64,000 bases of DNA from assembly GCA_963833675.1 (NCBI GenBank), contig CAWHYW010000019.1:186001-250000 (forward strand). The letters are read 5' to 3'. How positions within the stretch are numbered: the first letter of the stretch is position 1; every line of letters starts with the position of its first letter. Under the pieces are notes generated by a model that was not told the origin of the DNA, searched no databases, and saw nothing but the letters and a program-made list of their open reading frames with translations. The position numbers and the translations under genes are program-made. Source of the DNA: DASQDN01 sp963833675. GTDB taxonomy: Bacteria > Acidobacteriota > Terriglobia > Bryobacterales > Bryobacteraceae. This document shows, one piece after another, positions 8,674-17,093 of this stretch.

Positions 8674-8692
8674 CTGGATCCTGCTCGGATGC

Positions 8693-9073
8693 ATGGTGCT
8701 CGGCAGTGTGCTATGCAGTCCGGTAGCGATCGCCGCCAGGAAAGACAAGTCGAAAGAGGCATCTGCTCCCTTCGCTTTGATCGCAGGCACAGTCTACAAA
8801 CCGCCCGGTTTTTCTCTGCCAGGCGCCGAAGTGACTGTTTCGCCCGAACAGCCGGAAGCGAGCGGCACAAAGCTAAAGAAATCGCAAGCAGTCACAGATG
8901 CGCGTGGGGAGTTTGCACTGCGCGTTCCCGCGGTACCCGCGAAGTGGCGCGTGGACGTCAAAATGAATGGATATCGTCCAGGCCAGAAGTCTGTGTCGAT
9001 TGAAGGGAAGCAGAGGGTGGATTTGAGCATGGTTCTAGATCCGGCCGGCACTACCAAGGAGGCGGTTAAATGA
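8693..9073 (+). CDS. Secreted protein with carboxypeptidase regulatory-like domain (start uncertain)
   Basis: From ATG 8693 the product is 126 residues; in-frame ATGs at 8585, 8594, 8603 and 8606 would add up to 36 residues lying in the +1 frame of the acidic tail of the preceding gene. The longer forms give a Lys/Arg-rich leader followed by a better hydrophobic core (SSWILLGCMVLGSVLC) and an AIA|A signal-peptidase site; the short form has no basic leader. The mature part (AGTVYKPPGFSLPGAEVTV ... AVTDARGEFALRVP) is a CarboxypepD_reg/CNA-B-like beta sandwich. It overlaps the next gene, of the same fold, by 4 bases. The ligand is unknown. Confidence 0.75.
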   Translation: MVLGSVLCSPVAIAARKDKSKEASAPFALIAGTVYKPPGFSLPGAEVTVSPEQPEASGTKLKKSQAVTDARGEFALRVPAVPAKWRVDVKMNGYRPGQKSVSIEGKQRVDLSMVLDPAGTTKEAVK

Positions 9074-9429
9074 AAAAGCTTTTGACGGGTCTGGTGGCGG
9101 CGGTCGCTCTGGCGGGCGTAGTTACTCTACCCGCCCAGGCTGAGAAAAAAGATAAAGACGATAAGCTAACGCGTTCGGTTCAGGGTGTCGTAAGCGATAG
9201 CAAAGACAATCCTCTGGACGGCGCGGTTGTGCAACTGAAGGACACCAAGACCCTCCAGATTCGATCCTTCATTACGAAGCAGAATGGAACGTATCACTTC
9301 CACAGTCTCAATCCCGACATCGACTACGAACTGAAGGCCGAACATCAGGGCGCCAGCAGTGGCTCCAAGACCCTGAGCTCATTCGACAGCCGGAAGTCCG
9401 CCGTCATCAATCTCAAGATCGATAAGTAG
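9070..9429 (+). CDS. Secreted carboxypeptidase regulatory-like domain protein
   Basis: 119 residues. A clear Sec signal peptide (MKKLLTGLVAAVALAGVV ... AQA, cut near residue 24) precedes a Lys/Asp-rich linker and a single transthyretin-like beta-sandwich (VQGVVSDSKDNPLDGAVV ... ITKQNGTYHFHSL). The fold is the same as that of the gene before, with which it shares an ATGA overlap, so the two may act together at the cell surface or periplasm. There is no enzymatic domain. Such domains usually mediate carbohydrate or protein contact. Confidence 0.85.
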   Translation: MKKLLTGLVAAVALAGVVTLPAQAEKKDKDDKLTRSVQGVVSDSKDNPLDGAVVQLKDTKTLQIRSFITKQNGTYHFHSLNPDIDYELKAEHQGASSGSKTLSSFDSRKSAVINLKIDK

Positions 9430-9456
9430 GCATCCGATTCAGCGAAGGCTTGGCTT

Positions 9457-11166
9457 TCAGAGCGAACTTCGCCGTAGATCCTCCGCAACCTCATCGCCCA
9501 AGCCGGAAAACTGATCGTTGATCTGGCGCGCGCGATCCAGCGCGGCGGATACATGAGGCAAGATGTTCTGCGCTCCCACGTGCTCGAGAAACTCAGCGCG
9601 TTTCAGTAGTAGGGCCGGTTGCTCGCGCGCGCCGCACAATAACAGCGTTCGTCCGCTCTTACGTAGCCCCTGTGCGAGCTTTTCTAACGCATGCAGGCCG
9701 GTGGCGTCCAGTGCTGTCATGTTTCTCAGACGAAGCACAACTACCGGAGCGAACTTATTCAGATCGGAGGTAGCCTCATCCAGCTTGTCGGTTGTTCCGA
9801 ACAGAAATGGTCCGTGTATGCGGAGAATGGTCACATAAGGAGGCACTTCCTTGTCCTGTAAAACATGGAGACGGCCTTCTTCTATGTACTCTTGGGTGAC
9901 TGGCGCTACCGTGGTTGTCTGAGCTATACGGTGAATGTAAAGCAAAGCGGCTAATGCGAAACCGACTTCAACCGCGACCGTCAGATCGGCGAAAACCGTC
10001 AGCCCGAACGTCGTTATCCAGACGGCTTTATCGGCGCTGGATAACCGCAGTATGCTGCCGATTTCGCGCCACTCTCCCATATTGTAGGCGACTACGAAAA
10101 GTACGGCCGCAAGCGTCGCGAGCGGCACGAATCGTGCCAGCGGGGCCGCCACCAGCAATATCAACAGCAGCGTCAGCGCGTGCACAATGCCGGCAACCGG
10201 CGATCTTGCGCCGGAGCGGATATTCGTAGCTGTCCGCGCAATCGCCCCGGTGGCAGGTATTCCTCCGAACAACGGGCTAGCCAAATTTGCGACACCCTGC
10301 GCAATCAGCTCAACATTGGAATTGTGGCGATCACCCGTCATGCTGTCAGCTACTACCGCGGATAGAAGGCTTTCCACGGCCGCCAATAAGGCGACAGTCA
10401 AGGCGGAGGGAAGCAACGGAAGGATTAGTTCGGGACGAAAGGCTGGGATTGAGAGGGTAGGGAGCCCGGTAGGAATTCCGCCGAACTTGCTGCCGATGGT
10501 TTCTGTCGGAAGTGCGAAAAGTACGACACCCAGTGTCCCGGCAAATAGAGCCACAATGGAGCCCGGAACACGCCGGGTAACTCTCGGCCACAGAACAATG
10601 ATCGCGAGAGAAAGGGAAGCGAGGGTCAGGGTTGGCCAGTGAATGGATGGAAGACGCGCAATCAGCACCTCCATACGTCCCAGGAATTCGCTTGGAACAG
10701 GGCCCGTCCTCAGACCCAGAAAGTCCTTAATCTGCGTCGAGGCGATAAGGACCGCGATACCGTTCGTGAACCCAACCGTGACGGGACGTGGAATGAACTT
10801 GACGGCTGCTCCCAGTCCGGTGGCGCCCATGATGACGAGAATCACGCCCGCCATCAGGGTCACAATCAATAGCCCGGAGAAGCCGAACTTGGCGATAATG
10901 CCCGCCACAATAACGACGAAGGCTCCGGTAGGACCACCAATCTGGAGGCGTGAGCCGCCCAGTGCGGATATTAAAAATCCGGCAATGACTGCCGTGTAGA
11001 TTCCCGCTTGCGGTGTGACCCCGGAAGCGATACCAAACGCCATTGCGAGCGGCAGCGCGACAAGGCCGACCGTTACTCCAGCAATCAGATCGGATACAAA
11101 ATCCTGACGCGTGTAAGTTCTTAGCGTGAGCAGGAGGCGAGGTGTCCAGTTTGCGGCTGCGCTCAC
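9457..11166 (-). CDS. SulP/SLC26 family anion transporter with STAS domain
   Basis: 569 residues, usual for SulP. About 10-12 hydrophobic segments lie between residues 25 and 420, starting with the family signature VGLVALPLAMAFGIASGV; the C-terminal ~120 residues form a cytoplasmic STAS domain (VVVLRLRNMTALDATGLHALEKL). Such transporters carry sulfate, bicarbonate or other anions. The GTG start overlaps the stop of the ArsR-type regulator by 4 bases, so expression is probably under that regulator. The substrate cannot be told from the sequence. Confidence 0.93.
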   Translation of the reverse strand: MSAAANWTPRLLLTLRTYTRQDFVSDLIAGVTVGLVALPLAMAFGIASGVTPQAGIYTAVIAGFLISALGGSRLQIGGPTGAFVVIVAGIIAKFGFSGLLIVTLMAGVILVIMGATGLGAAVKFIPRPVTVGFTNGIAVLIASTQIKDFLGLRTGPVPSEFLGRMEVLIARLPSIHWPTLTLASLSLAIIVLWPRVTRRVPGSIVALFAGTLGVVLFALPTETIGSKFGGIPTGLPTLSIPAFRPELILPLLPSALTVALLAAVESLLSAVVADSMTGDRHNSNVELIAQGVANLASPLFGGIPATGAIARTATNIRSGARSPVAGIVHALTLLLILLVAAPLARFVPLATLAAVLFVVAYNMGEWREIGSILRLSSADKAVWITTFGLTVFADLTVAVEVGFALAALLYIHRIAQTTTVAPVTQEYIEEGRLHVLQDKEVPPYVTILRIHGPFLFGTTDKLDEATSDLNKFAPVVVLRLRNMTALDATGLHALEKLAQGLRKSGRTLLLCGAREQPALLLKRAEFLEHVGAQNILPHVSAALDRARQINDQFSGLGDEVAEDLRRSSL

Positions 11167-11519
11167 GATGCCTCCGACGGCGATCCAATCTCTTCGAGCA
11201 TTGCCTGATCACTCGCGAGCTGGTCGTAGAAGTAGACCTTCATCACATCGAGGACCTCCACAATCCGCGGGTCACGCACGCGGTAGAAGACCTGATTGCC
11301 TTCCTTGCGGTCGATCAGAATGCGTTTCCGTCGCAGAACAGAGAGATGTTGCGAGCCGTTGGCCTGTGCCAACTGCAATCGTTCGATCAGACTTCCCGCG
11401 GAAAGCTCACCTTCGCGAAGCTGCTCGACAATAGCGATGCGAGTTGGATGGGCGAGAGCTTGAAAGAAATCAGCCTTGAACCGCCGCAGATCCGACTGTG
11501 CGTCCGACATATTCGACAA
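11163..11519 (-). CDS. ArsR family transcriptional regulator
   Basis: 118 residues from TTG 11519, or 115 from ATG 11510. The winged helix-turn-helix is typical: ALAHPTRIAIVEQLREGELSAGSLIERL then ANGSQHLSVLRRKRILIDRKEGNQVFYRV. There is no Cys, so neither the ELCVC metal site of ArsR/SmtB nor a Cys-based sulfide sensor is available; the effector is unknown. It is the first gene of an operon with the SulP transporter (4-nt overlap). An inverted repeat and a TATAAT-like element overlap the start region, consistent with autorepression. Confidence 0.9.
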   Translation of the reverse strand: MSNMSDAQSDLRRFKADFFQALAHPTRIAIVEQLREGELSAGSLIERLQLAQANGSQHLSVLRRKRILIDRKEGNQVFYRVRDPRIVEVLDVMKVYFYDQLASDQAMLEEIGSPSEAS

Positions 11520-11529
11520 TTATAATATG
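11508..11529 (-). promoter_or_regulatory. Candidate ArsR operator / -10 region
   Basis: An inverted repeat CATATT-(10 nt)-AATATG spans the start codon region of the arsR-like gene, and on the coding strand a perfect TATAAT lies inside it. No good -35 box at standard spacing was found. Dyads of this AT-rich type at the promoter are usual targets of ArsR-family repressors. The symmetry is seen; binding is inferred. Confidence 0.4.
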
Positions 11530-11551
11530 CGGATGTACGCAAGCTATTGCA

Positions 11552-12631
11552 TCACAATAGATCGTCACGCCTTCTTTGCTCTAGCGCCTTGACAATCGCC
11601 CCGACCTCCTGGGCGCGATTACGATCCGCAATCAACAGCGCGTCCGGCGTGTCTACCACGATAAGGTTGTTTACACCGAGAAGCGCAACCAACTTGCCTC
11701 TCGCGTCCACGTAGTTTCCCGTGCTGTCTTTGACCAGGGCATCACTAACAAACGCGTTCGCTTCTCCATCGCGATCTAAAAGTTCGTAGACGGCGTTCCA
11801 ACTGCCCACATCGTTCCACCCTATGTCATCGATGGCAATGCCGACAACATTTGTCGCTTTCTCGAGGACAGCGTAATCGATCGAGATGTTCTCGCAATGC
11901 GGAAAGGATTCTGCAACTTGTGCGTTGAAATCTCGCTTGCCCCAGCCGGGCAGGCCCGCCAAAAGGGTCCACGTCTTCGGTTGATGTTTGCGGAGCGCCT
12001 CCAGAACTGTCTCAGCCTTCCAAAAGAACATGCCTGCGTTCCAGAAAAACCGGCCGGCCGCTACAAACCTTTTGGCGGTTTTCAGATCCGGTTTTTCGCG
12101 GAAGCTCGCGACCTTCTCTATCGCGCTTGAACCAGCTTTCACACCCTTACCGAACTCGATGTACCCATATCCCGTTTCCGGCCATCGTGGCTGAATCCCG
12201 AGAACCGCGATATTGCCCGCTTCCGCCGCTTTGAACGCCGGCTTGAGCAACTTGACATACTTCTTTGGCTTGGTGATCACATGATCGGCGGGGAAGACAC
12301 CCATCACAGCTTGGGGGTTAATGGAGTGCAGGATGTGCGCGGCAAGCCCGATGCAGGGCGCGGTGTTTCGCTGCGCAGGTTCCGCGAGGATCTGCTTCTT
12401 CGGAATCTCCGGCAACTGCCGAATGATCTCCTCACGGAGATCGTTGTTCGTGAGGACCCAGATACGTTCCGGCGGAAGAACAGCGCTGAGGCGATCGACG
12501 GTTTGTTGAATGAGAGTACGGTCACCGAGGAAACTGAGGACCTGCTTCGATCGCGACCGCCGGCTGCGTGGCCAGAAACGCGTACCGCGACCCCCGGCCA
12601 GGATCAGGCCGTAATAGTTCTCTTTAGGCAC
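11552..12631 (-). CDS. manC: Mannose-1-phosphate guanylyltransferase
   Basis: 359 residues from GTG. The nucleotidyltransferase signature LILAGGRGTRFWPRSR is at residues 9-24, with FPADHVI near 116 and ENISIDYAVLEKA near 245. The length fits the single-domain (GMP-only) enzyme without the C-terminal phosphomannose isomerase domain. It makes GDP-mannose from GTP and mannose-1-phosphate for polysaccharides or glycoproteins, and could serve the export-kinase set at 40-43 kb. It lies 33 bases after the signal peptidase pair on the same strand. Confidence 0.93.
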   Translation of the reverse strand: MPKENYYGLILAGGRGTRFWPRSRRSRSKQVLSFLGDRTLIQQTVDRLSAVLPPERIWVLTNNDLREEIIRQLPEIPKKQILAEPAQRNTAPCIGLAAHILHSINPQAVMGVFPADHVITKPKKYVKLLKPAFKAAEAGNIAVLGIQPRWPETGYGYIEFGKGVKAGSSAIEKVASFREKPDLKTAKRFVAAGRFFWNAGMFFWKAETVLEALRKHQPKTWTLLAGLPGWGKRDFNAQVAESFPHCENISIDYAVLEKATNVVGIAIDDIGWNDVGSWNAVYELLDRDGEANAFVSDALVKDSTGNYVDARGKLVALLGVNNLIVVDTPDALLIADRNRAQEVGAIVKALEQRRRDDLL

Positions 12632-12664
12632 ATACAGCAGTTTATCGTGGCGGCCTTCGTGAGC

Positions 12665-13441
12665 TTATCGCCGGTCAACAATTGGATAATTATGGAGGAG
12701 CTGAAATGTTCGGTCCCATCTGGTTTTGGTGAAAAAGTGCAGCGCAACGTCCGTGAGATGGTCAAAGTGGATGTTACCGTCGGATAACTGTTCCGTCGGA
12801 GCGTCATAAGACCACCAGATCATCGCAGGCTGACCGATGATGTTAGGGCGCGGAACCAGCCCCCAAAAACGGCTATCGGCGGAATTGTCGCGATTGTCTC
12901 CCATCGCGAAGTAGTGACCTTCCGGCACGATCAGTTCGCCGTTTAGCACGTCGTTCTGCAACATCTCCAGCCCTCGATAATCGATACGGATATCGGGCGA
13001 TTGTGGAAAGTTGTTCAGATAATTCGATGACTGTTCCGGGATCAGAATCTTGTAGGGTTCCGCCAACGGGAGGCCATTCAGGTACACAACCTTGTTCTGA
13101 ATGTGAACTCGATCGCCTGGTACTCCGATGACACGTTTGACGTACATCTGCTGAATATCGAGAGGATATCGGAAGACAATGATGTCACCCCGTTTCACAT
13201 CACGATATGGCAGCAGTCGCCTGGCGATCGGACCCTCGGGCGCATAAGCCAGCCGATCCACGAAAAGATGATCGCCGATGAGCAACGTGCCTTCCATCGA
13301 CCCGGTTGGCACCACAAACGCCTGGAGGACCGTCGTCGTCGCGAACAGATAAATGAGAATAGTAACGCCCCATTCAGCGATCCAATGTCGCTGTGCGCGA
13401 GGCGCTTTCTCAGCAGAGTTAATTTTGGAAACGGTAGCCAT
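12665..13441 (-). CDS. lepB: Signal peptidase I (second of a tandem pair)
   Basis: 258 residues. One N-terminal membrane segment (about residues 26-46) precedes the catalytic Ser motif PTGSMEGTLL and the catalytic Lys in YVKRVIGVPGDRV; the family box GHYFAMGDNRDNSADSRFWG follows. It removes signal peptides from secreted proteins at the outer face of the inner membrane. Its ATG lies inside the end of the upstream paralogue (23-base overlap), so the two are translated from one mRNA. Confidence 0.95.
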   Translation of the reverse strand: MATVSKINSAEKAPRAQRHWIAEWGVTILIYLFATTTVLQAFVVPTGSMEGTLLIGDHLFVDRLAYAPEGPIARRLLPYRDVKRGDIIVFRYPLDIQQMYVKRVIGVPGDRVHIQNKVVYLNGLPLAEPYKILIPEQSSNYLNNFPQSPDIRIDYRGLEMLQNDVLNGELIVPEGHYFAMGDNRDNSADSRFWGLVPRPNIIGQPAMIWWSYDAPTEQLSDGNIHFDHLTDVALHFFTKTRWDRTFQLLHNYPIVDRR

Positions 13442-14201
13442 GAATCAGCATGAACGTGCGGCGCCAGCGTGTCTTGCCAAAGAAGTTTTGAACAAGATCG
13501 ACCGCATGATCAATGCTGATCGTAGGGCTCGCAAGCCGTTCAGTCGTGGTTTCGTAAGACCAATAGATGATTAATGGCTTACCGATGATATTCCCTCGGG
13601 GTACAAACCCCCAATAGCGACTATCCAGGGAATTGTCGCGATTGTCGCCCATGGCAAAATAGCTGTTGGGCGGCACCACCACTTCACCGTTCACGACGTG
13701 CTTCTCCAGCATTTCAATCGCGCCTTCGCTCAATTGTAAGTACGGCTGGCTAGGGAAATTGTCACGATAACTGTCGTTGTATTCGGTTTTGTGGAATTTA
13801 TACGGTTCGTTCAAACGAATCCCATTCCGGATCACCTGTTTGTTCTCGATGCGGATGCGATCACCCGGTATGCCGACTACGCGCTTAACAAACGTCTGAC
13901 GGATATCGACCGGATAGCGGAAGACGATGATGTCGCCGCGCTTCACATCTTCGTACGGCAGCAGGTATTTGCTGATCGGACCGGGCGGCGCGTAGGCCAG
14001 TTTGTCTACAAGCAGGTGGTCGCCAACCAGTAGGGTGTCTTCCATCGAACCTGTTGGGATAACGAACGCCTGGACCAGCGTGGTGGTGCCGAAAAGAAGT
14101 AGTAATACTGTAACCGTCCATTCGGCGATCGCTCCACGTTCCTGCTTCGGCTTCTTTACAACTGGCGCTGCCGGCGCATCGGTGACTTTGGGTTCGTTCA
14201 C
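13419..14201 (-). CDS. lepB: Signal peptidase I (first of a tandem pair)
   Basis: 260 residues from GTG 14201 (VNEPKV...), chosen because a purine-rich site (aaagaga) lies just upstream; the open frame extends to 14333 but that part is low-complexity and unlike the family. Membrane segment near residues 25-45, catalytic PTGSMEDTLLVGDH, FVKRVVGIPGDRI with the general-base Lys, and SYFAMGDNRDNSLDSRYWG. Closely similar to the following gene, so the pair is a tandem duplication; the ends differ most. Both active sites look intact. Confidence 0.94.
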   Translation of the reverse strand: MNEPKVTDAPAAPVVKKPKQERGAIAEWTVTVLLLLFGTTTLVQAFVIPTGSMEDTLLVGDHLLVDKLAYAPPGPISKYLLPYEDVKRGDIIVFRYPVDIRQTFVKRVVGIPGDRIRIENKQVIRNGIRLNEPYKFHKTEYNDSYRDNFPSQPYLQLSEGAIEMLEKHVVNGEVVVPPNSYFAMGDNRDNSLDSRYWGFVPRGNIIGKPLIIYWSYETTTERLASPTISIDHAVDLVQNFFGKTRWRRTFMLIHGYRFQN

Positions 14202-14266
14202 TCTCTTTATTGTACAGGCGTTCCTGGCCGCCCGAACTGCCCATGGGATAGACTGATTCTTCAAAA

Positions 14267-14911
14267 GTGCATACACGGCGAGTTGGAGCGTTTCTGGTCG
14301 GCGCGTGGCTCCTGGGCAGCCTGTTGATAGCATTCTTCGCGTCTACGAGTGGATCAGGTGTCGACCGGTTTTTGCGCAATCCGCCGCCCCAGATCTCGAA
14401 AGAACTGGAGGACGTGGGGTCGGACGCAATGCGACAGATCCTCAAGCATGTAACCGCCGAGCACTTCCGGCACACCGCCGAAACCTGGGAAGTCATTCAG
14501 CTGGGATTAGGCGCTGCGCTGCTCGTCAGTTCATTCCTGACGTCGCACCGCAGTCGGGTGATGCTAGCGTGCAGCCTGGGGATGCTTGCGATCACGGCGT
14601 TTATGTATCTCTACCTGACTCCCACGATGAACGCGCTGTCCAGATCCCTCGATTTCCAGCCGCTCGCGGCTTCTCTTCCGGAGCGCGAAAATCTAACCCG
14701 TTATTCCGTCTGGTACCGGGTACTTGAAATCTTCAAGATGTTGTTCAGTTTGGTAGCCGCGGCCAGACTGCTGTTCGATCGATATGAGTGGCAGACAAAA
14801 TTGCTACCCGGGCGCTCTCCACAGAATAGAATGCTGCGCCGTAGTAAGCATTCGCCGAGTGGGAATGCGATTAGTTCGCGGGATCTTTCTTCCGAAACCA
14901 AGCACGATTGA
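14267..14911 (+). CDS. Predicted membrane protein, DUF4149-like
   Basis: 214 residues from GTG 14267. Four hydrophobic segments at about residues 7-26, 86-101, 106-123 and 152-172, with a basic, Ser-rich cytoplasmic tail. The layout (RVGAFLVGAWLLGSLL at the start, a long loop, then a paired hairpin) resembles DUF4149-type four-helix membrane proteins, but the family call is tentative. It is divergent from the signal peptidase pair across 65 bases, so the two probably share a promoter region. Confidence 0.7.
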   Translation: MHTRRVGAFLVGAWLLGSLLIAFFASTSGSGVDRFLRNPPPQISKELEDVGSDAMRQILKHVTAEHFRHTAETWEVIQLGLGAALLVSSFLTSHRSRVMLACSLGMLAITAFMYLYLTPTMNALSRSLDFQPLAASLPERENLTRYSVWYRVLEIFKMLFSLVAAARLLFDRYEWQTKLLPGRSPQNRMLRRSKHSPSGNAISSRDLSSETKHD

Positions 14912-15090
14912 TTGCCTTTGAAAAGACCCCGGATGTCGTGGTCTGTCCTGCGCATCAGCATGAAAAGTCCTGGAACGGTCAAGTTATAGGACTGCTATAG
15001 CATTGGCATGCTTGGGAGTATTGACGTGCAGAAGATAATAAGATCATCATTTTGATGGCAATGATAGACTCACACGGAGAGGTGTACTAG
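14912..15090. other. Intergenic leader upstream of vgrG
   Basis: 179 bases, AT-richer than the surroundings, ending in the vgrG ribosome site (ggagaggtg) and start. TTGGCATGCTTGG near 15004 resembles half of a sigma-54 element but the -12 GC is not at the right spacing. No gene, RNA fold or terminator was recognised. Confidence 0.4.
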
Positions 15091-17082
15091 ATGCCGAGCG
15101 GTTTCACGCAGGAAAGACGTTTTCTGAAGCTAACGACCCCGCTGGGACCGGATACTCTTCTAATCGACTCCTTCACTATTTCCGAGCGTTTGTCTGAAAA
15201 TTTCGAAATCGAGATTGATGCGCTGGCGGAGTTGAGCAAGCGCGTTGATCCCTCCAAGCTTTTGGGTCAGTCGGTGACGATTGCCGTCGGTCTTGATGCC
15301 GATAGTGAGAAGGCGAGATATTTCAACGGGATTGTTCGAGAACTAAACGTAGGGACAGACAGCGATCGCTTTCGCGGGTTTCGTCTTCATCTCGTCCCCA
15401 CTTTGTGGCTCTCTACCCTGTCGCAAAATTTTCGAGTATTCGAAAAGAAGACAGCTCTCGACATCCTGAAACAAATCCTGTCCGATTATGGGATCACGCC
15501 CACTATCCGGTTAACCAAGACTTACACCAAATGGGATTTGTGCACGCAATATAAGGAGACGGATTTTCATTTTATGTCGCGGCTGATGGAACATGAAGGT
15601 ATCTTTTATTTTTTTGAGCATTCCAACGGCAGCCACACCTTAGTCCTGGGCGACACTCCGCAAGCTTTCCAGACCTGCCCCCAGCAGTCGAGCTTCAACT
15701 ATGCGCCTGAGATCGGGCCCGGAGACAGCGATTGGATCGGTGACTGGGGAGCGGCACACCATTTGCGTACCGGCTCTTACCGCCTGTGGGATTGGCATCA
15801 CGAGAATGCCAATCGCTTTGAGGCAGCGGAACAAACCGCCACTGCCGTAGCGGACAATACCAGTTACAAGATCTCGGACTACACGGGTTATTACAGTCCC
15901 AAGTTCAACGCGATATCGAGCGTTTCCAACGTGCCGAAGGAGGGCGCCAGCCAAACCAAACTCCGCATGGAAGAGGTCGAAACCGAGAATCCGCTCTATC
16001 GTGCGGCGGGAAGCCTCCGGGCTTTGAGTGTCGGACAGCGATTTAACGTGACCGGCGGGAGTGCAGCGGGCGAATATGTCGCCACCACAGCGGAGCATAG
16101 CGGCCGACAGTTTCCGCCGTATGTTTATGGCGATGCGGAAGTCCCGCTCACCTACAACACCAATGTCACTTGCATGAAGTTCGGCGCTGTTTACCGCCCC
16201 GCTCGGATTCATCGCAAACCGGTGGTCCAAGGTCCACAAACAGCGATTGTCACGCACCGGCCCGACAAGTATGGCCGAGTCAGAGTCAAATATCATTGGG
16301 GAAATCCATTAGGTGTATCCGCCTGGGTACGGGTAGTGCAAAAGTGGGCCGGCCCCCAATATGGAGCCGTCTTTATACCGCGACCCGATCACGAGGTAGT
16401 GATCGAATTTATCGATGGCGATCCGGACCAGCCGATTATCACAGGCTGTGTTTACAGCGCTACGAACATGCCTCCCTACACGCTGCCGGACAACTTCACG
16501 CAAAGTGGAGTCAAGACGCGAAGCTTGACCCAAGGCGGCGACGGTGGATCTGAGGAATTCAATGAGCTCCGGTTCGAGGACAAGCAAGGCTCGGAGGATA
16601 TCTACTTTCACGCACAGAAGGATTTCCATCGCGTTGTCGAGAACGACGATGATTTGAAAGTCGGACACGATCAGACGATCGAAATCAAGAACAATCGCAC
16701 GGAGACGGTGAAGGACGGAAACGAAAAGGTAACGATAGAGACAGGGAATCGAGAGGTCTACGTCAACAAGGGAAACGATAAGCACCAAATTAAAATGGGG
16801 AATCGGGAATGCATCATCGATATGGGCAACGATAACCTGACCATCAAGATGGGCAACCAGATCACCAAGATCAATCTCGGGAAAAGCGAAACCGAAGCGA
16901 TGCAATCGATCGAGCTGAAAGTTGGGCAGAGCAGTCTGAAACTCGATCAGATGGGCATCACTCTCAAAGGCATGATGATCAAATGCGAGGCCCAGATCCA
17001 GATGGAGCAAACCGCTCTGATGCATAAGACGAGCGGCTCGGCCATGGTGCAGATCCAGGGCGGCATTACGATGATCAATTAG
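15091..17082 (+). CDS. vgrG: Type VI secretion spike protein VgrG (TssI)
   Basis: 663 residues. The N-terminal gp27-like part (residues ~10-370) has TTPLGPDTLLIDSFTISERLSE and CTQYKETDFHFMSRLMEHEGIFYFFEH, which are VgrG hallmarks. The gp5 OB-fold follows (PDKYGRVRVKYHWG ... WVRVVQKWAGPQYGAVFIPR), then a needle of short beta repeats at about 530-663 (ETGNREVYVNKGNDKHQIKMG and similar). It ends after the needle, without an effector domain. VgrG trimers form the puncturing tip of the T6SS or related contractile machines. The two small genes after it end in a PAAR protein that should cap the tip. No sheath, tube or baseplate gene is in the window. Confidence 0.95.
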   Translation: MPSGFTQERRFLKLTTPLGPDTLLIDSFTISERLSENFEIEIDALAELSKRVDPSKLLGQSVTIAVGLDADSEKARYFNGIVRELNVGTDSDRFRGFRLHLVPTLWLSTLSQNFRVFEKKTALDILKQILSDYGITPTIRLTKTYTKWDLCTQYKETDFHFMSRLMEHEGIFYFFEHSNGSHTLVLGDTPQAFQTCPQQSSFNYAPEIGPGDSDWIGDWGAAHHLRTGSYRLWDWHHENANRFEAAEQTATAVADNTSYKISDYTGYYSPKFNAISSVSNVPKEGASQTKLRMEEVETENPLYRAAGSLRALSVGQRFNVTGGSAAGEYVATTAEHSGRQFPPYVYGDAEVPLTYNTNVTCMKFGAVYRPARIHRKPVVQGPQTAIVTHRPDKYGRVRVKYHWGNPLGVSAWVRVVQKWAGPQYGAVFIPRPDHEVVIEFIDGDPDQPIITGCVYSATNMPPYTLPDNFTQSGVKTRSLTQGGDGGSEEFNELRFEDKQGSEDIYFHAQKDFHRVVENDDDLKVGHDQTIEIKNNRTETVKDGNEKVTIETGNREVYVNKGNDKHQIKMGNRECIIDMGNDNLTIKMGNQITKINLGKSETEAMQSIELKVGQSSLKLDQMGITLKGMMIKCEAQIQMEQTALMHKTSGSAMVQIQGGITMIN

Positions 17083-17093
17083 GGAGACCTGGG

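Noticed and set aside
8226..8870. Ser-rich 214-codon frame opposite the LysW-like gene
   Set aside because: The long Ser run is the antisense reading of the Asp/Glu codons of the acidic tail, not a protein.
15004..15030. Possible sigma-54 promoter before vgrG
   Set aside because: TGGCAT is present but no TTGC-type -12 element occurs at the needed spacing.
15640..17025. Two long minus-strand frames opposite vgrG
   Set aside because: Shadows of the vgrG codons; no start signals and no family resemblance.
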